Shown: positions 1 through 7,240 of the stretch, one piece after another
How positions within the stretch are numbered: the stretch's first letter is position 1
How the letters are laid out: each line of letters begins with the position of its first letter
From: Gemmatimonadota bacterium
Lineage (GTDB): Bacteria; Latescibacterota; UBA2968; UBA8231
Direction: 5' to 3'
Assembly: GCA_026706165.1 (NCBI GenBank)
Contig: JAPOZF010000772.1
Span: forward strand, 4,505-19,581
Length of the DNA: 15,077 nt
Translations under genes and position numbers: made by a program
Notes under the pieces: model-generated
Seen by the model: the letters and a program-made list of their open reading frames with translations, nothing else
What the model was told of the DNA's origin: nothing
The model's database searches: none

Positions 1-2
1 AC

Positions 3-740
3 TGGACCGGGAACCGGTGGGGTATCTACCTGTCGCTGATCACGTGCGGCGTTGGGGCCGCCGCCGCCGAGGCGGCGGTAAGCGGGTTCGGCGACGAAGG
101 GGAAGGCCGCCGGCCCTGCGCCTGGCTCAACGTCGGCATCGCCGGCCACCGCCGGCTCCCGGTGGGGACCCCGGTGCTTGCGCACAAGATCAGCCTGGGG
201 GAGCCGGAAACCGGCAGCTTCTACCCGACCTTCTGCTTCACTCCCGCCTGCGGCACGGTCGAGGTCGTCACCGTCGCCCGGGAACAGCGGGAGTACCCCG
301 GCGAGGCCGCCTGCGACATGGAAGCCCACCCCTTCTTCGCTGCGGCCTGTTCCCGGACCACCCCCGAGCTCGTCCACTGCCTGAAGGTCGTGTCCGACAA
401 CCGGGAAGTACCCGCCGCGACGGTGACCGCGGCCAGGGCGAGGACCCTGATCGGCGCCCACCTGCAGCTCGTCGCCGACATCATCGCCGAACTCGCGGCG
501 CTCCTGCGCCTGCCCGGACCGCTTACTGCGGCCGACCCGGAGTACCAGCGCCTTCTCGAAGGCCGGCATTTCACCGAGACGCAACGGCACCAGCTGCGGC
601 TGCTGCTGCAACGGCTGCGGGCGGCGGCCCCGGGGCAGGCCGGGGCCGACTTCCAGGGACAGGGCCTGCGCACCGGGGGGGAAGTCATCCGCCAGCTGAA
701 GAAACGCCTGGCATCCACGCTTCCCGGCCCCGGGGGGTGA
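3..740 (+). CDS. Nucleoside phosphorylase/nucleosidase-like protein (5' partial)
   Basis: The frame is open from the window edge, so the N-terminus is missing. The visible part resembles the PNP/UDP phosphorylase and MTA/SAH nucleosidase superfamily, which cleaves N-glycosidic bonds of nucleosides. A glycine-rich segment (TCGVGAAAAEAAV) is followed by LNVGIAGH and LPVGTPVLAHKI, matching the family core strand and its phosphate/ribose region. CDMEAHPFF corresponds to the ribose-binding DMExx motif, and VVSDNRE holds the Asp expected to protonate the leaving base. About 60 residues after that motif form a helical tail. Its TGA at 738-740 overlaps the GTG start of the SPL-like gene by 4 nt, so the two are probably translationally coupled. 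The real substrate cannot be told from the sequence; futalosine hydrolase or MTA/SAH nucleosidase are alternatives. The superfamily call is fairly safe. Confidence 0.72.
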   Translation, partial: WTGNRWGIYLSLITCGVGAAAAEAAVSGFGDEGEGRRPCAWLNVGIAGHRRLPVGTPVLAHKISLGEPETGSFYPTFCFTPACGTVEVVTVAREQREYPGEAACDMEAHPFFAAACSRTTPELVHCLKVVSDNREVPAATVTAARARTLIGAHLQLVADIIAELAALLRLPGPLTAADPEYQRLLEGRHFTETQRHQLRLLLQRLRAAAPGQAGADFQGQGLRTGGEVIRQLKKRLASTLPGPGG

Positions 741-1759
741 CGGTGTTCGACTTCATCTACGTCGAGGAAGCGGTGCGGGACTGCGAGCGCGCGCGGGAGA
801 TCTGCCGGCGCTTTCCCGCGGCCAGCGTCGTCGGCTGCGACCGCTACGGCGAAATCTTCAACCGCTCCGGGCAGAACTTCCGGCTCCAGAAACGCAACCC
901 CGCCCTCATCCTCGCCGCCAAGCAGGGGCGTCGGGTTCTGTCGGCGCCGGCGGGCTACGGAATCGGCAGCAATGCAAATTTCTATTTCTCCCACATGCTG
1001 AACTGCGTTTACGATTGCCGCTACTGCTTTCTCCAGGGGATGTACCGCTCGGCTCACATGGTGGTTTTCGTCAACTACGACGACTTCAAGGCCGACATCG
1101 AGGAGGTGCTCCACGCCCCAGCCTCAGGAGAACCGAGCGGGGAGCCCCACTTTTTCACCGGCTACGATTGCGACAGCCTGGCGATGGAGGGGATCACGGG
1201 ATTCGTCGAGGACTTCCTTCCCTTTTTCGCCGCCCACCCGGAGGCCCTGTTCGAACTGCGCACCAAGAGCGTGCGCACCGCTCCTCTGAAATCCGCCCTC
1301 GGGAACGTCGTGGTCGCCTACAGTCTCAACCCGGCCCGGATGGCCAGTCACGAGAGTGGGGTTCCCCCGGTGCGCAGCCGCATCGCCGCCGCGGCGCGGC
1401 TCCAGGAAGCCGGATGGCCCGTCGGCCTGCGCTTCGATCCGCTGATCTGGTCCCCGGGTTTTCACCAGTCCTACAGGCGGCTGTTCGCCGAAACCTTCGC
1501 CGCGGTCCGCGGCGGCAGCGTCCACTCGGTATTCCTGGGAACGCTGCGCCTGCCGCGGCGCTTCCACCGCCGCATGGAAGCTCTCTACCCGGAGGAAGCG
1601 CTGTTGGCCCAGGGCCTCGAGGAAGCCGGCGGGGAAACCGGGTATCCCGGAAACCTTCGCGAAGAGATGCTCGGTTTCTGTCTCGAGGAGCTGCGGCGTT
1701 ACGTACCGGAGGAGGTGATCTTCCCGTGCCCGACCACCGGCGCCGAAGCACCGGTATGA
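737..1759 (+). CDS. Spore photoproduct lyase family radical SAM protein
   Basis: A 340-residue protein, close to the length of Bacillus SplB. The family repairs the 5-thyminyl-5,6-dihydrothymine photolesion using a [4Fe-4S] cluster and SAM. The cluster motif CX3CX2C is CVYDCRYC (C90, C94, C97), followed by FLQG. The tyrosine inside the motif is kept, but the residue just after the last Cys is Phe, where SplB has Tyr. Cys145 in GYDCDSLAME lies in the region where SplB has its H-donor Cys141, but the alignment there is ambiguous by one or two residues. The GTG at 737 is chosen because it overlaps the upstream stop (GTGA); GTG 743 is an alternative. The open frame upstream of 737 is a shadow of the nucleosidase gene. 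Its stop overlaps the SDR start (ATGA). Many SplB relatives occur in organisms that do not sporulate, so the substrate is uncertain. Confidence 0.87.
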   Translation: MTVFDFIYVEEAVRDCERAREICRRFPAASVVGCDRYGEIFNRSGQNFRLQKRNPALILAAKQGRRVLSAPAGYGIGSNANFYFSHMLNCVYDCRYCFLQGMYRSAHMVVFVNYDDFKADIEEVLHAPASGEPSGEPHFFTGYDCDSLAMEGITGFVEDFLPFFAAHPEALFELRTKSVRTAPLKSALGNVVVAYSLNPARMASHESGVPPVRSRIAAAARLQEAGWPVGLRFDPLIWSPGFHQSYRRLFAETFAAVRGGSVHSVFLGTLRLPRRFHRRMEALYPEEALLAQGLEEAGGETGYPGNLREEMLGFCLEELRRYVPEEVIFPCPTTGAEAPV

Positions 1760-2469
1760 GCCGGAAGGTTCTGGTTTCCGGAGCGAGCGCCGGAATCGGC
1801 CGCGCCGTGTGCGAGGCTCGCCTGGAAGCCGGGGACCGGGTCGTCGGACTCGCCCGGGACTTCGACAAATTCCCCGGTCGCAGTCTGGAGGGCTTCGATG
1901 CGATCGGGATCGACCTCGCCGACCTCGACGCGCTGCCCGATCGGCTGTCCGGGATAGCCGCTGCTCACCCGGACCTCGACGCCATAGTCTGCAACGCCGG
2001 AGAGCCGGTTTTCGGCAGCCTCGAACAGTTCTCCAGCGGCCGGATCCGCCGCTCTCTCGACCTCAACTTCACAAGCCAGGTTCTTCTCGTGCGCGCCGTT
2101 CTCCCGGAATTCCGGAGGCGGGGCAGGGGAGACATCGTGCTGATCGGTTCGGAAGCGGCGGTCAAAGGGGGGCGCCGGGGTTCGCTCTACTGCGCCGCCA
2201 AGTTCGCCCTGCGGGGGTTTGCTCAATCGATCCGCGAGGAGACCGCCGCCAGCCGAATCCGCGTCTGCCTCGTCAATCCCGGCATGGTGCGGACCGCCTT
2301 TCACGAAAAGCTGGATTTTCGCCCCGGCGCCGAACCTGGCGAGCACCTTCTACCGGTCGATGTCGCCGCCGCGGTCTCTTTCGCCCTGGATTCCCGGGAA
2401 GGCGCAGTCGTCGACGAAATCGACCTGTCGCCTCAAAAGCGGGTAATCGACTTCGGACGAAGCGACTGA
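1756..2469 (+). CDS. Short-chain dehydrogenase/reductase (SDR family)
   Basis: A 237-residue classical SDR, predicted to be a cytosolic NAD(P)-dependent oxidoreductase. It shows the Rossmann cofactor motif GASAGIG (residues 9-15), an acidic IDLAD patch (52-56), CNAG (79-82), the structural Asn in LNF (N104), and the catalytic triad Ser132 (IGSEAA), Tyr145 and Lys149 (YCAAK). NPGMVRT follows. The arginine in GLARD after the second strand hints at NADP(H) preference. The ATG at 1756 overlaps the SPL-like stop in ATGA, which sets the start; the longer open frame upstream runs antiparallel to nothing meaningful and is the SPL gene in another frame. The substrate is not predictable. The tight coupling suggests it reduces or oxidises something linked to the two upstream genes, possibly a modified nucleoside or base (inference). 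Confidence 0.9.
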   Translation: MSRKVLVSGASAGIGRAVCEARLEAGDRVVGLARDFDKFPGRSLEGFDAIGIDLADLDALPDRLSGIAAAHPDLDAIVCNAGEPVFGSLEQFSSGRIRRSLDLNFTSQVLLVRAVLPEFRRRGRGDIVLIGSEAAVKGGRRGSLYCAAKFALRGFAQSIREETAASRIRVCLVNPGMVRTAFHEKLDFRPGAEPGEHLLPVDVAAAVSFALDSREGAVVDEIDLSPQKRVIDFGRSD

Positions 2470-2636
2470 CTGTCCAGGTGGGAATTGCGGTCTGTCCCCA
2501 CGCCCCGGCCGGAACTCGCCGAGCCGCGAAGGGCGGCCTCCAGCGGCGTTGAAGGACTGACCCGGATTTCCGGGAGGACGGGATCCGGCCGGCGGTCCCG
2601 GGCCGATGCTCCTGCAGCCTGCCGTTCGCTACCGGA
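2470..2636. other. Convergent intergenic region with a small hairpin
   Basis: This 167-nt gap lies between the SDR gene (+) and the unknown exported protein (-). It contains a perfect CCCGG-ATTT-CCGGG hairpin at 2561-2574, but no T-run follows on either strand, so it is not a convincing intrinsic terminator. No ORF with coding character was seen here. Confidence 0.3.
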
Positions 2637-3296
2637 TCAGAACCGGAAGCCCAGGCGGAGGAAGGGGGGGGACGAAGGCGTCCGCCCGGCCTCCCCATAC
2701 CGGGTGTCGGCCTCGAGCTGGCGCTCGTGGTAGGCGTTTATGGCGCCCACCTGGTCGCGCAGATGGAGGAGGGAGGCGAGCTTGGTCCAGGCGACGATCG
2801 GCACCCAGCCGGCCGCGCCCTCTCTTCCCGCCAGGAATCCGGTCCCTGCCGCGGCGGCGGAGAAAAGCAGCAGCGAGAAACCCTGGCGGGATTCCCCGAT
2901 GTAAAAGAACCCCCCTCCCGGGATCGGCGTCTCGATCAGCAGGGCCGCCAGCAGCGAGCGCCGCGGCTGGTACGCCGCCGGGCGCATGGCGATGCGGCGG
3001 TTTCCCAGCTCCCGGATCGAGTGCAGTTGATCGAGGGAGTAGGTCGCAGGGCGCTCGTGCAGGGCGCCGACTACCTCGCGAACGGAGATTTCCTCTCCCT
3101 CGATCGACACCACCTGAATCGCGCGGACCTTGCCGGACTTGAGGACGACTTCTCCCCAGGATTCCTCGGCCGCCATCTTTTCCAGGGTCGCCGCGATGCG
3201 GTCAGCGTCTCCGTAGAGGGGGTAGGGGGCAACTGAAAACCCCACAACCGCGACTGCTATTATCATATTGCAGGACAAGGCGTTCCTTGAAATCAT
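2637..3296 (-). CDS. Exported or membrane protein of unknown function
   Basis: A 219-residue protein I do not recognise. It starts with a hydrophobic stretch (about residues 9-25) that looks like a signal peptide or anchor. A polar, charged domain follows (about 30-110). Then comes PIPGGGFFYIGESRQGF (124-140), which resembles the PGxGxFYxG turn of small TM2-like membrane proteins, and hydrophobic segments at about 138-156 and 164-178. The C-terminus ends in RLGFRF. The ATG at 3296 is supported by AAGGAAGAG about 5 nt upstream; Met11 is a possible internal start but has no comparable site. A sigma70-like promoter lies just upstream. It is transcribed alone and converges on the SDR gene. It is probably an envelope protein; the function is unknown. 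Confidence 0.72.
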   Translation of the reverse strand: MISRNALSCNMIIAVAVVGFSVAPYPLYGDADRIAATLEKMAAEESWGEVVLKSGKVRAIQVVSIEGEEISVREVVGALHERPATYSLDQLHSIRELGNRRIAMRPAAYQPRRSLLAALLIETPIPGGGFFYIGESRQGFSLLLFSAAAAGTGFLAGREGAAGWVPIVAWTKLASLLHLRDQVGAINAYHERQLEADTRYGEAGRTPSSPPFLRLGFRF

Positions 3297-3366
3297 GTGA
3301 CTCTTCCTTTGAAATCGGGGAGAACCGGTGTCAACGGGGCGGTTAGAAGCTGTCTCCCATCTGTTT

Positions 3367-3396
3367 AGATTACCGGAGGCCGCCCGGAATTGTCAA
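3367..3396 (-). promoter_or_regulatory. Sigma70-type promoter for the 2637-3296 gene
   Basis: On the minus strand a perfect -35 TTGACA (3391-3396) is followed by an 18-nt spacer and TAATCT (3367-3372), which keeps the key T1, A2 and T6 of the -10 box. The start site would be near 3360, giving a leader of about 60 nt ahead of the ATG at 3296. Confidence 0.6.
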
Positions 3397-3465
3397 GACG
3401 AGGGCCGGACTAAAAGCCTTGCCTCGCCTGTTCGCACGCCTGCCAAACATGGCTGAAGTTGCCCC

Positions 3466-4302
3466 ATGAGACCCGAGCTGGATGCCGCCATCGCCGCCGC
3501 CCGTGAAGCTGGCCGGATACTGCTGTCACACTACGGAACCGCGAGAAAAATCCGCGACAAGGGGAGCGTCCCGGGGGGCATGCTGCCCGGGGAGCAGTCG
3601 GCCGCCCGGTACGATCCGGTTACCCGGGCGGACCTGGAGGTCGACGCCTGCCTGCGCGAGCGGCTGACCGCTGTCTGCCCGGGCTGCGGCTGGCTTTCCG
3701 AGGAAAGCGTCGACTCCCCCGGGCGCCTCCGGAAGCGGCGCCTGTGGATCGTCGACCCGATCGACGGCACCATGGAATTCCTCGAACGGATCGGGGAGTT
3801 CGGCACCTCCATTGCCCTGGTCGAGGATGGGGATCCGGTCGTGGCCGTCATCTTCAACCCGGTCGCCGATGAGCTGTTCAGCGCCGTGCGCGGGGGCGGC
3901 TGTTTTCTCAACGGCAAACGGATCTTCTGCACCCCCACGGACCGGCTGGACCGGGCGACCTTGATCGTCAGCCGCAGCGAAACGGCGCGCGGCGAGATCG
4001 ATCCCCTGCGCCCCCACCTCGCTAGGGTGCGTCCCGTCGGCAGCGTCGCCTACAAACTCGCCCTCGTTGCAGCCGGTAAGGGCGACCTCAATGTCAGCGT
4101 GAAGCCCAAAAACGAGTGGGACGTCTGCGCCGGCGACCTGCTGGTGCGCGAAGCCGGGGGCCGGATGCTCGATCTCGACGGACAGGTGCGGCGATACAAT
4201 CAGCCCTGCACCCTGGTAGAACCGGGGCTCGTCGCCGGCAACGAGCTGCTCACAGCGCAGATGCTCGAGCTCCTCGCGCGGTTGCGGGAAGGGACCGCAT
4301 GA
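3466..4302 (+). CDS. cysQ: Inositol monophosphatase family protein, CysQ-like 3'(2'),5'-bisphosphate nucleotidase
   Basis: A 278-residue lithium-sensitive type sugar or nucleotide phosphatase. All metal-binding motifs are present: Glu79/Glu80 (LSEES), Asp97 and Asp100 (VDPIDGT, 97-102), and Asp219 (EWDVCAG). DPVTRADLEVD (50-60) matches the usual substrate-side segment. DGT is followed by MEF, like the DGTKEF of CysQ, rather than the NF common in inositol monophosphatases. That favours PAP/PAPS recycling in sulfate assimilation, though inositol-1-phosphatase or fructose-1,6-bisphosphatase activity remains possible. The ATG at 3466 has only a weak upstream site (GAAG). Its TGA overlaps the PolX ATG (ATGA at 4299-4302), so the two genes are probably coupled. 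The insert between helix 1 and the DPVTRAD motif is slightly long. Confidence 0.82.
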   Translation: MRPELDAAIAAAREAGRILLSHYGTARKIRDKGSVPGGMLPGEQSAARYDPVTRADLEVDACLRERLTAVCPGCGWLSEESVDSPGRLRKRRLWIVDPIDGTMEFLERIGEFGTSIALVEDGDPVVAVIFNPVADELFSAVRGGGCFLNGKRIFCTPTDRLDRATLIVSRSETARGEIDPLRPHLARVRPVGSVAYKLALVAAGKGDLNVSVKPKNEWDVCAGDLLVREAGGRMLDLDGQVRRYNQPCTLVEPGLVAGNELLTAQMLELLARLREGTA

Positions 4303-6014
4303 GCGTCGGGGCCAACGCCGATATCGTCGATTTCCTCAACCGCCACGGCGCCCTGATGGAGATCGACGGGGCCAACCCTTTCCGGGTGCGCGCCATAACC
4401 AACGCGGCGCGCGTTATCGAGGAGCTCGGCGTCGATGCCGCAGCCATGGCGGCGGACGGCACGCTGACCGAAATCGAGGGAATCGGGAGGGGAGTGGAGG
4501 AGTTGGTAACCGAGTTCCTGCAAACCGGTTCCGCACAGGCCCACGAGACCCTGAAAGGGAGGGTCCCCGAGGGGCTGCTGGACATCCTGCGGATTCCCGG
4601 GCTCGGCGTCCGGAAGGTACGGGCGCTCTACGACGGCACGGGAATCGAGTCGGTGGAGGACCTGGAAAGGGCATGCCGGGACGGCCGCCTCGACCGCCTC
4701 GGCGGCTTCGGGGCGAAGACCCGGGACAACATCCTCGCCGCGGTCGCCCGCCTGCGCGAGTTCGGACAGTGTTGGCTGCTGCGCGATGCATCCGCCCAGG
4801 CCGGGGAGCTGTGCGAGTCCCTGCGCGCTCTCCCGGCGACCAGAGCGGCCATCGCCGGCAGCCTGCGGCGCAGCCGGGAGACGGTCAGGGATATCGACAT
4901 CGTCGCCGGCAGCGACGACCCCGCCGCGGTTTCGGCCGCCTTCGCCGGACACCGGACGGTGCGCGAGGTGATCGCCAGGGGAGACACCGGGACCTCCGTG
5001 CGCCTGCACAGCGGCATCCAGGCCGACCTGAGGATCGTCTCCGACGACCGGTTCCCCGCCCTTCTCCATCACTTCACCGGCAGCAGGGACCACAACGTCG
5101 CCATGCGGTCCCGCGCTCTCGGCAGAGGCATGCGCCTGAACGAGTACGGGCTCTTCGACCGGTCCGGGGACGCGGTTCCCTGTGCCGCGGAGGCCGACCT
5201 CTTCGCCGCCCTCGGGCTGGACTTCATTCCCCCGGAACTGCGCGAGGGCCTCGGCGAAGTCGAAGCTGCCGCCCAAGGGACCCTGCCCGACCTCATCCGG
5301 CCCGCGGACATTCGCGGCATCCTGCACGTGCACACCTCGTACAGCGACGGCAGGGACACCGTCGCCGGGATGGCCGCCGCGGTGCGGGGGCGCGGCTATT
5401 CCTGTCTCGGCATCTGCGACCACAGCCAGTCCGCCGGGTACGTTTTCGGACTCAAGCCGGAGGAGGTGGCCGAACAGCACCGGGAGATCGATGCCGTCAA
5501 CGGGGCCTGGGAAGACTTCCGGGTATTCAAGGGGATCGAGTGCGACATCCGCAGGGACGGCAGCCTCGATTACGACGACGGACTGCTGGCGGAGTTCGAT
5601 TTCGTCGTCGCCGCCGTCCACAACGGAATGAACCTTGACGAGCCGACGCAGACGGCGCGGGTGATCCGCGCCGTCGAGCACCCGAATACCCGCATCCTCG
5701 CCCACCCGGAGGGCAGGATCCTCAATCAGCGGCAGGGATGGGAGATCGATATGGAGGCCGTCATCGAGGCGGCCGCGGGCAACGGAGTTGCCCTGGAGCT
5801 GAACGCGCAGCCGGACCGGCTCGATCTCGACTGGCGCTGGGTCAGGAAAGCCCGGGAGCGGGGTGTCCGGATCGCCATCAACACCGACGCCCACCGGATC
5901 GCCCATCTCGATTACATCGGGTTGGGGGTGAGCATGGGCCGCAAGGCCTGGCTCGAAGCGGCCGACGTGATCAATACCCTCGAAGCGGACGAAATGGCCG
6001 AGCTCTGGGGTTGA
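4299..6014 (+). CDS. polX: DNA polymerase X with PHP domain (PolX)
   Basis: A 571-residue protein of the usual length for bacterial PolX, a gap-filling base-excision repair polymerase with a metal-dependent 3'-5' exonuclease. In order it has: an N-terminal 8-kDa-like domain (NPFRVRAITNAARVIEEL, 26-43), a helix-hairpin-helix (IPGLGVRKVRALY, 99-111), a second HhH-like turn (LGGFGAKTRDNI, 134-145), and the palm motif AGSLRRSRETVRDIDIV (186-202) with metal ligands Asp198 and Asp200 and a third at Asp243 (QADLRI). GSRDHNVAMRSRAL (261-274) is the thumb motif. The PHP domain starts at about 340 with LHVHTSYSDG, then CDHS (374-377), KGIECD, AAVHNGMN, LAHPEGR and NTDAHR (528-533); its metal-binding His/Asp/Glu set looks complete. 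It overlaps the CysQ-like gene by 4 nt. Confidence 0.94.
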   Translation: MSVGANADIVDFLNRHGALMEIDGANPFRVRAITNAARVIEELGVDAAAMAADGTLTEIEGIGRGVEELVTEFLQTGSAQAHETLKGRVPEGLLDILRIPGLGVRKVRALYDGTGIESVEDLERACRDGRLDRLGGFGAKTRDNILAAVARLREFGQCWLLRDASAQAGELCESLRALPATRAAIAGSLRRSRETVRDIDIVAGSDDPAAVSAAFAGHRTVREVIARGDTGTSVRLHSGIQADLRIVSDDRFPALLHHFTGSRDHNVAMRSRALGRGMRLNEYGLFDRSGDAVPCAAEADLFAALGLDFIPPELREGLGEVEAAAQGTLPDLIRPADIRGILHVHTSYSDGRDTVAGMAAAVRGRGYSCLGICDHSQSAGYVFGLKPEEVAEQHREIDAVNGAWEDFRVFKGIECDIRRDGSLDYDDGLLAEFDFVVAAVHNGMNLDEPTQTARVIRAVEHPNTRILAHPEGRILNQRQGWEIDMEAVIEAAAGNGVALELNAQPDRLDLDWRWVRKARERGVRIAINTDAHRIAHLDYIGLGVSMGRKAWLEAADVINTLEADEMAELWG

Positions 6015-6017
6015 CCC

Positions 6018-6078
6018 GGGAGGAACCTCCCGAGCGGGAGCTGCCCGGGGGGACTGTGGGAAGCAACACCCCCTGTTG
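6018..6078. other. Two hairpins in a convergent gap, possible factor-dependent terminator
   Basis: The 69-nt gap between PolX (+) and the Gfo/Idh gene (-) holds a perfect 14-nt palindrome GGGAGGAACCTCCC (6018-6031) and CAACA-CCCCC-TGTTG (6064-6078). Neither has a following T-run, so intrinsic termination is not shown. They may stop or slow convergent polymerases with help from Rho. Confidence 0.35.
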
Positions 6079-6083
6079 GGACG

Positions 6084-7136
6084 CTAATCCAGCCTGACTT
6101 CCGCCCCCGCCCCCTGGCTGCGGTAGATGCCGTCGAGGATCGCCATCACCTGCAGCGATTGCTCCGCCGGCACCGGCGAGGGGGCGTCCTCGGCGACCGC
6201 CCGCGCAAATTCGACGCACTCCTGGGCGTGGGCATCGAGACCTTCCGGCATCAGCTTCAGGACCCTGTTGTAGAACTGCCGGGTCCGGTAGTTGGTCTCC
6301 AGGATCTCGCACCTGGGCCAGTGCAGACCGCCGGCCGTCCCGTACAGCCACATCTGCATGTCCTCGCCGGCGGTGTCGTGGTGGAGGAGCCAACTCACTT
6401 CGAGGATCAGGGTGGCGCCGTTTTCGAAGCGGACGAAAGCCGCGGCGAAATCCTCGACGTCGAATTCCGGGGGAATCGAGCGGCGCCCGACGCCGAAGGC
6501 CCCCTCCTGCCTAGCGATCCCGGCGCGGGCGACGCCGCTGACCGCGGCCGGCCGCGGGTTGCCCATGAACCAGAGGGTGAGATCGAGAATGTGGACCCCG
6601 ATATCGATGCACGGACCGCCGCCGCTCAGGCGCCGCTGAACGAAGCCGGATCCGGTCGGGGCGAAGCCGCGGCGCAGCATCCAGCTGCGGGCGTGGTAGA
6701 TGTCCCCGAGAACTCCCAGCTCGATCTCCGCCTTCATCGCCCGGGACGAGGGCTCGAAGCGAAAGTGCTGGGCGGTCATCAGCTTTTTTCCCGACTTGTC
6801 CCGCGCCGCGATCATCTCGCGCACCAGGTCCGGGGTGGGCGCGAGGGGTTTTTCACAGATCACGTGCTTTCCGGCTTCGAGCGCGGCGACGGCGAGCGGG
6901 GCGTGGTGCATGTTGGGAACGCATATGTCGACGATGTCGATTTCCCGGTCGGAGAACAGCTCTTCGGGAGCCTCGTACAGCCTGGAGACTCCCTGCTCCT
7001 CCCCCCAGGACCGCAGCGCGGCAGCGTCGATATCGGACCCGGCGACCACTTCCGCATGTTCCGAAGCCCGCCACCCGGGCATGTGGGACCGCGATATCCC
7101 GCCCACCCCGATGATCCCGACCTTCAGCGCCGTCAT
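6084..7136 (-). CDS. Gfo/Idh/MocA family oxidoreductase
   Basis: A 350-residue NAD(P)-dependent dehydrogenase of the glucose-fructose oxidoreductase/inositol dehydrogenase family. The N-terminal Rossmann fold has VGIIGVGGIS (6-15) and the acidic GSDID after strand 2. The signature EKP with its catalytic Lys is CEKPLAPT (94-101). The substrate-side motif is GGGPCIDIGVHILDLTLW (172-189), with Asp178 and His182 as the expected catalytic pair. The C-terminal beta-sheet domain is complete. The ATG at 7136 is chosen because AAGGAGGAGG lies directly upstream (7138-7146); the open frame beyond 7136 has no family similarity. It follows the RNB-like gene on the same strand after 104 nt and may share its transcript. 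The substrate, probably a sugar, polyol or sugar acid, cannot be assigned. Confidence 0.92.
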   Translation of the reverse strand: MTALKVGIIGVGGISRSHMPGWRASEHAEVVAGSDIDAAALRSWGEEQGVSRLYEAPEELFSDREIDIVDICVPNMHHAPLAVAALEAGKHVICEKPLAPTPDLVREMIAARDKSGKKLMTAQHFRFEPSSRAMKAEIELGVLGDIYHARSWMLRRGFAPTGSGFVQRRLSGGGPCIDIGVHILDLTLWFMGNPRPAAVSGVARAGIARQEGAFGVGRRSIPPEFDVEDFAAAFVRFENGATLILEVSWLLHHDTAGEDMQMWLYGTAGGLHWPRCEILETNYRTRQFYNRVLKLMPEGLDAHAQECVEFARAVAEDAPSPVPAEQSLQVMAILDGIYRSQGAGAEVRLD

Positions 7137-7137
7137 G

Positions 7138-7146
7138 CCTCCTCCT
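7138..7146 (-). promoter_or_regulatory. Strong Shine-Dalgarno of the Gfo/Idh gene
   Basis: The minus strand reads AAGGAGGAGGC immediately before the ATG at 7136. It fixes the start against the much longer open frame that continues to 7643. Confidence 0.75.
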
Positions 7147-7240
7147 TTTTCTCGGGTTGCCGACAGCGCGGAAATCAAGCGAATAGCAGGCGGCGTTTCC
7201 ACTGCCCGCAGCCGGATCGCGGGAGGCCGGAAGGTGGGAG

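Noticed and set aside
17..736. N-terminal extension of the SPL-like protein in its own frame
   Set aside because: Low-complexity Arg/Pro-rich translation that overlaps the real nucleosidase-like frame; the GTG at 737 fits the family N-terminus and length.
4200..5906. 568-residue open frame on the - strand, opposite PolX
   Set aside because: Shadow of the polymerase gene. All PolX and PHP motifs are on the + strand.
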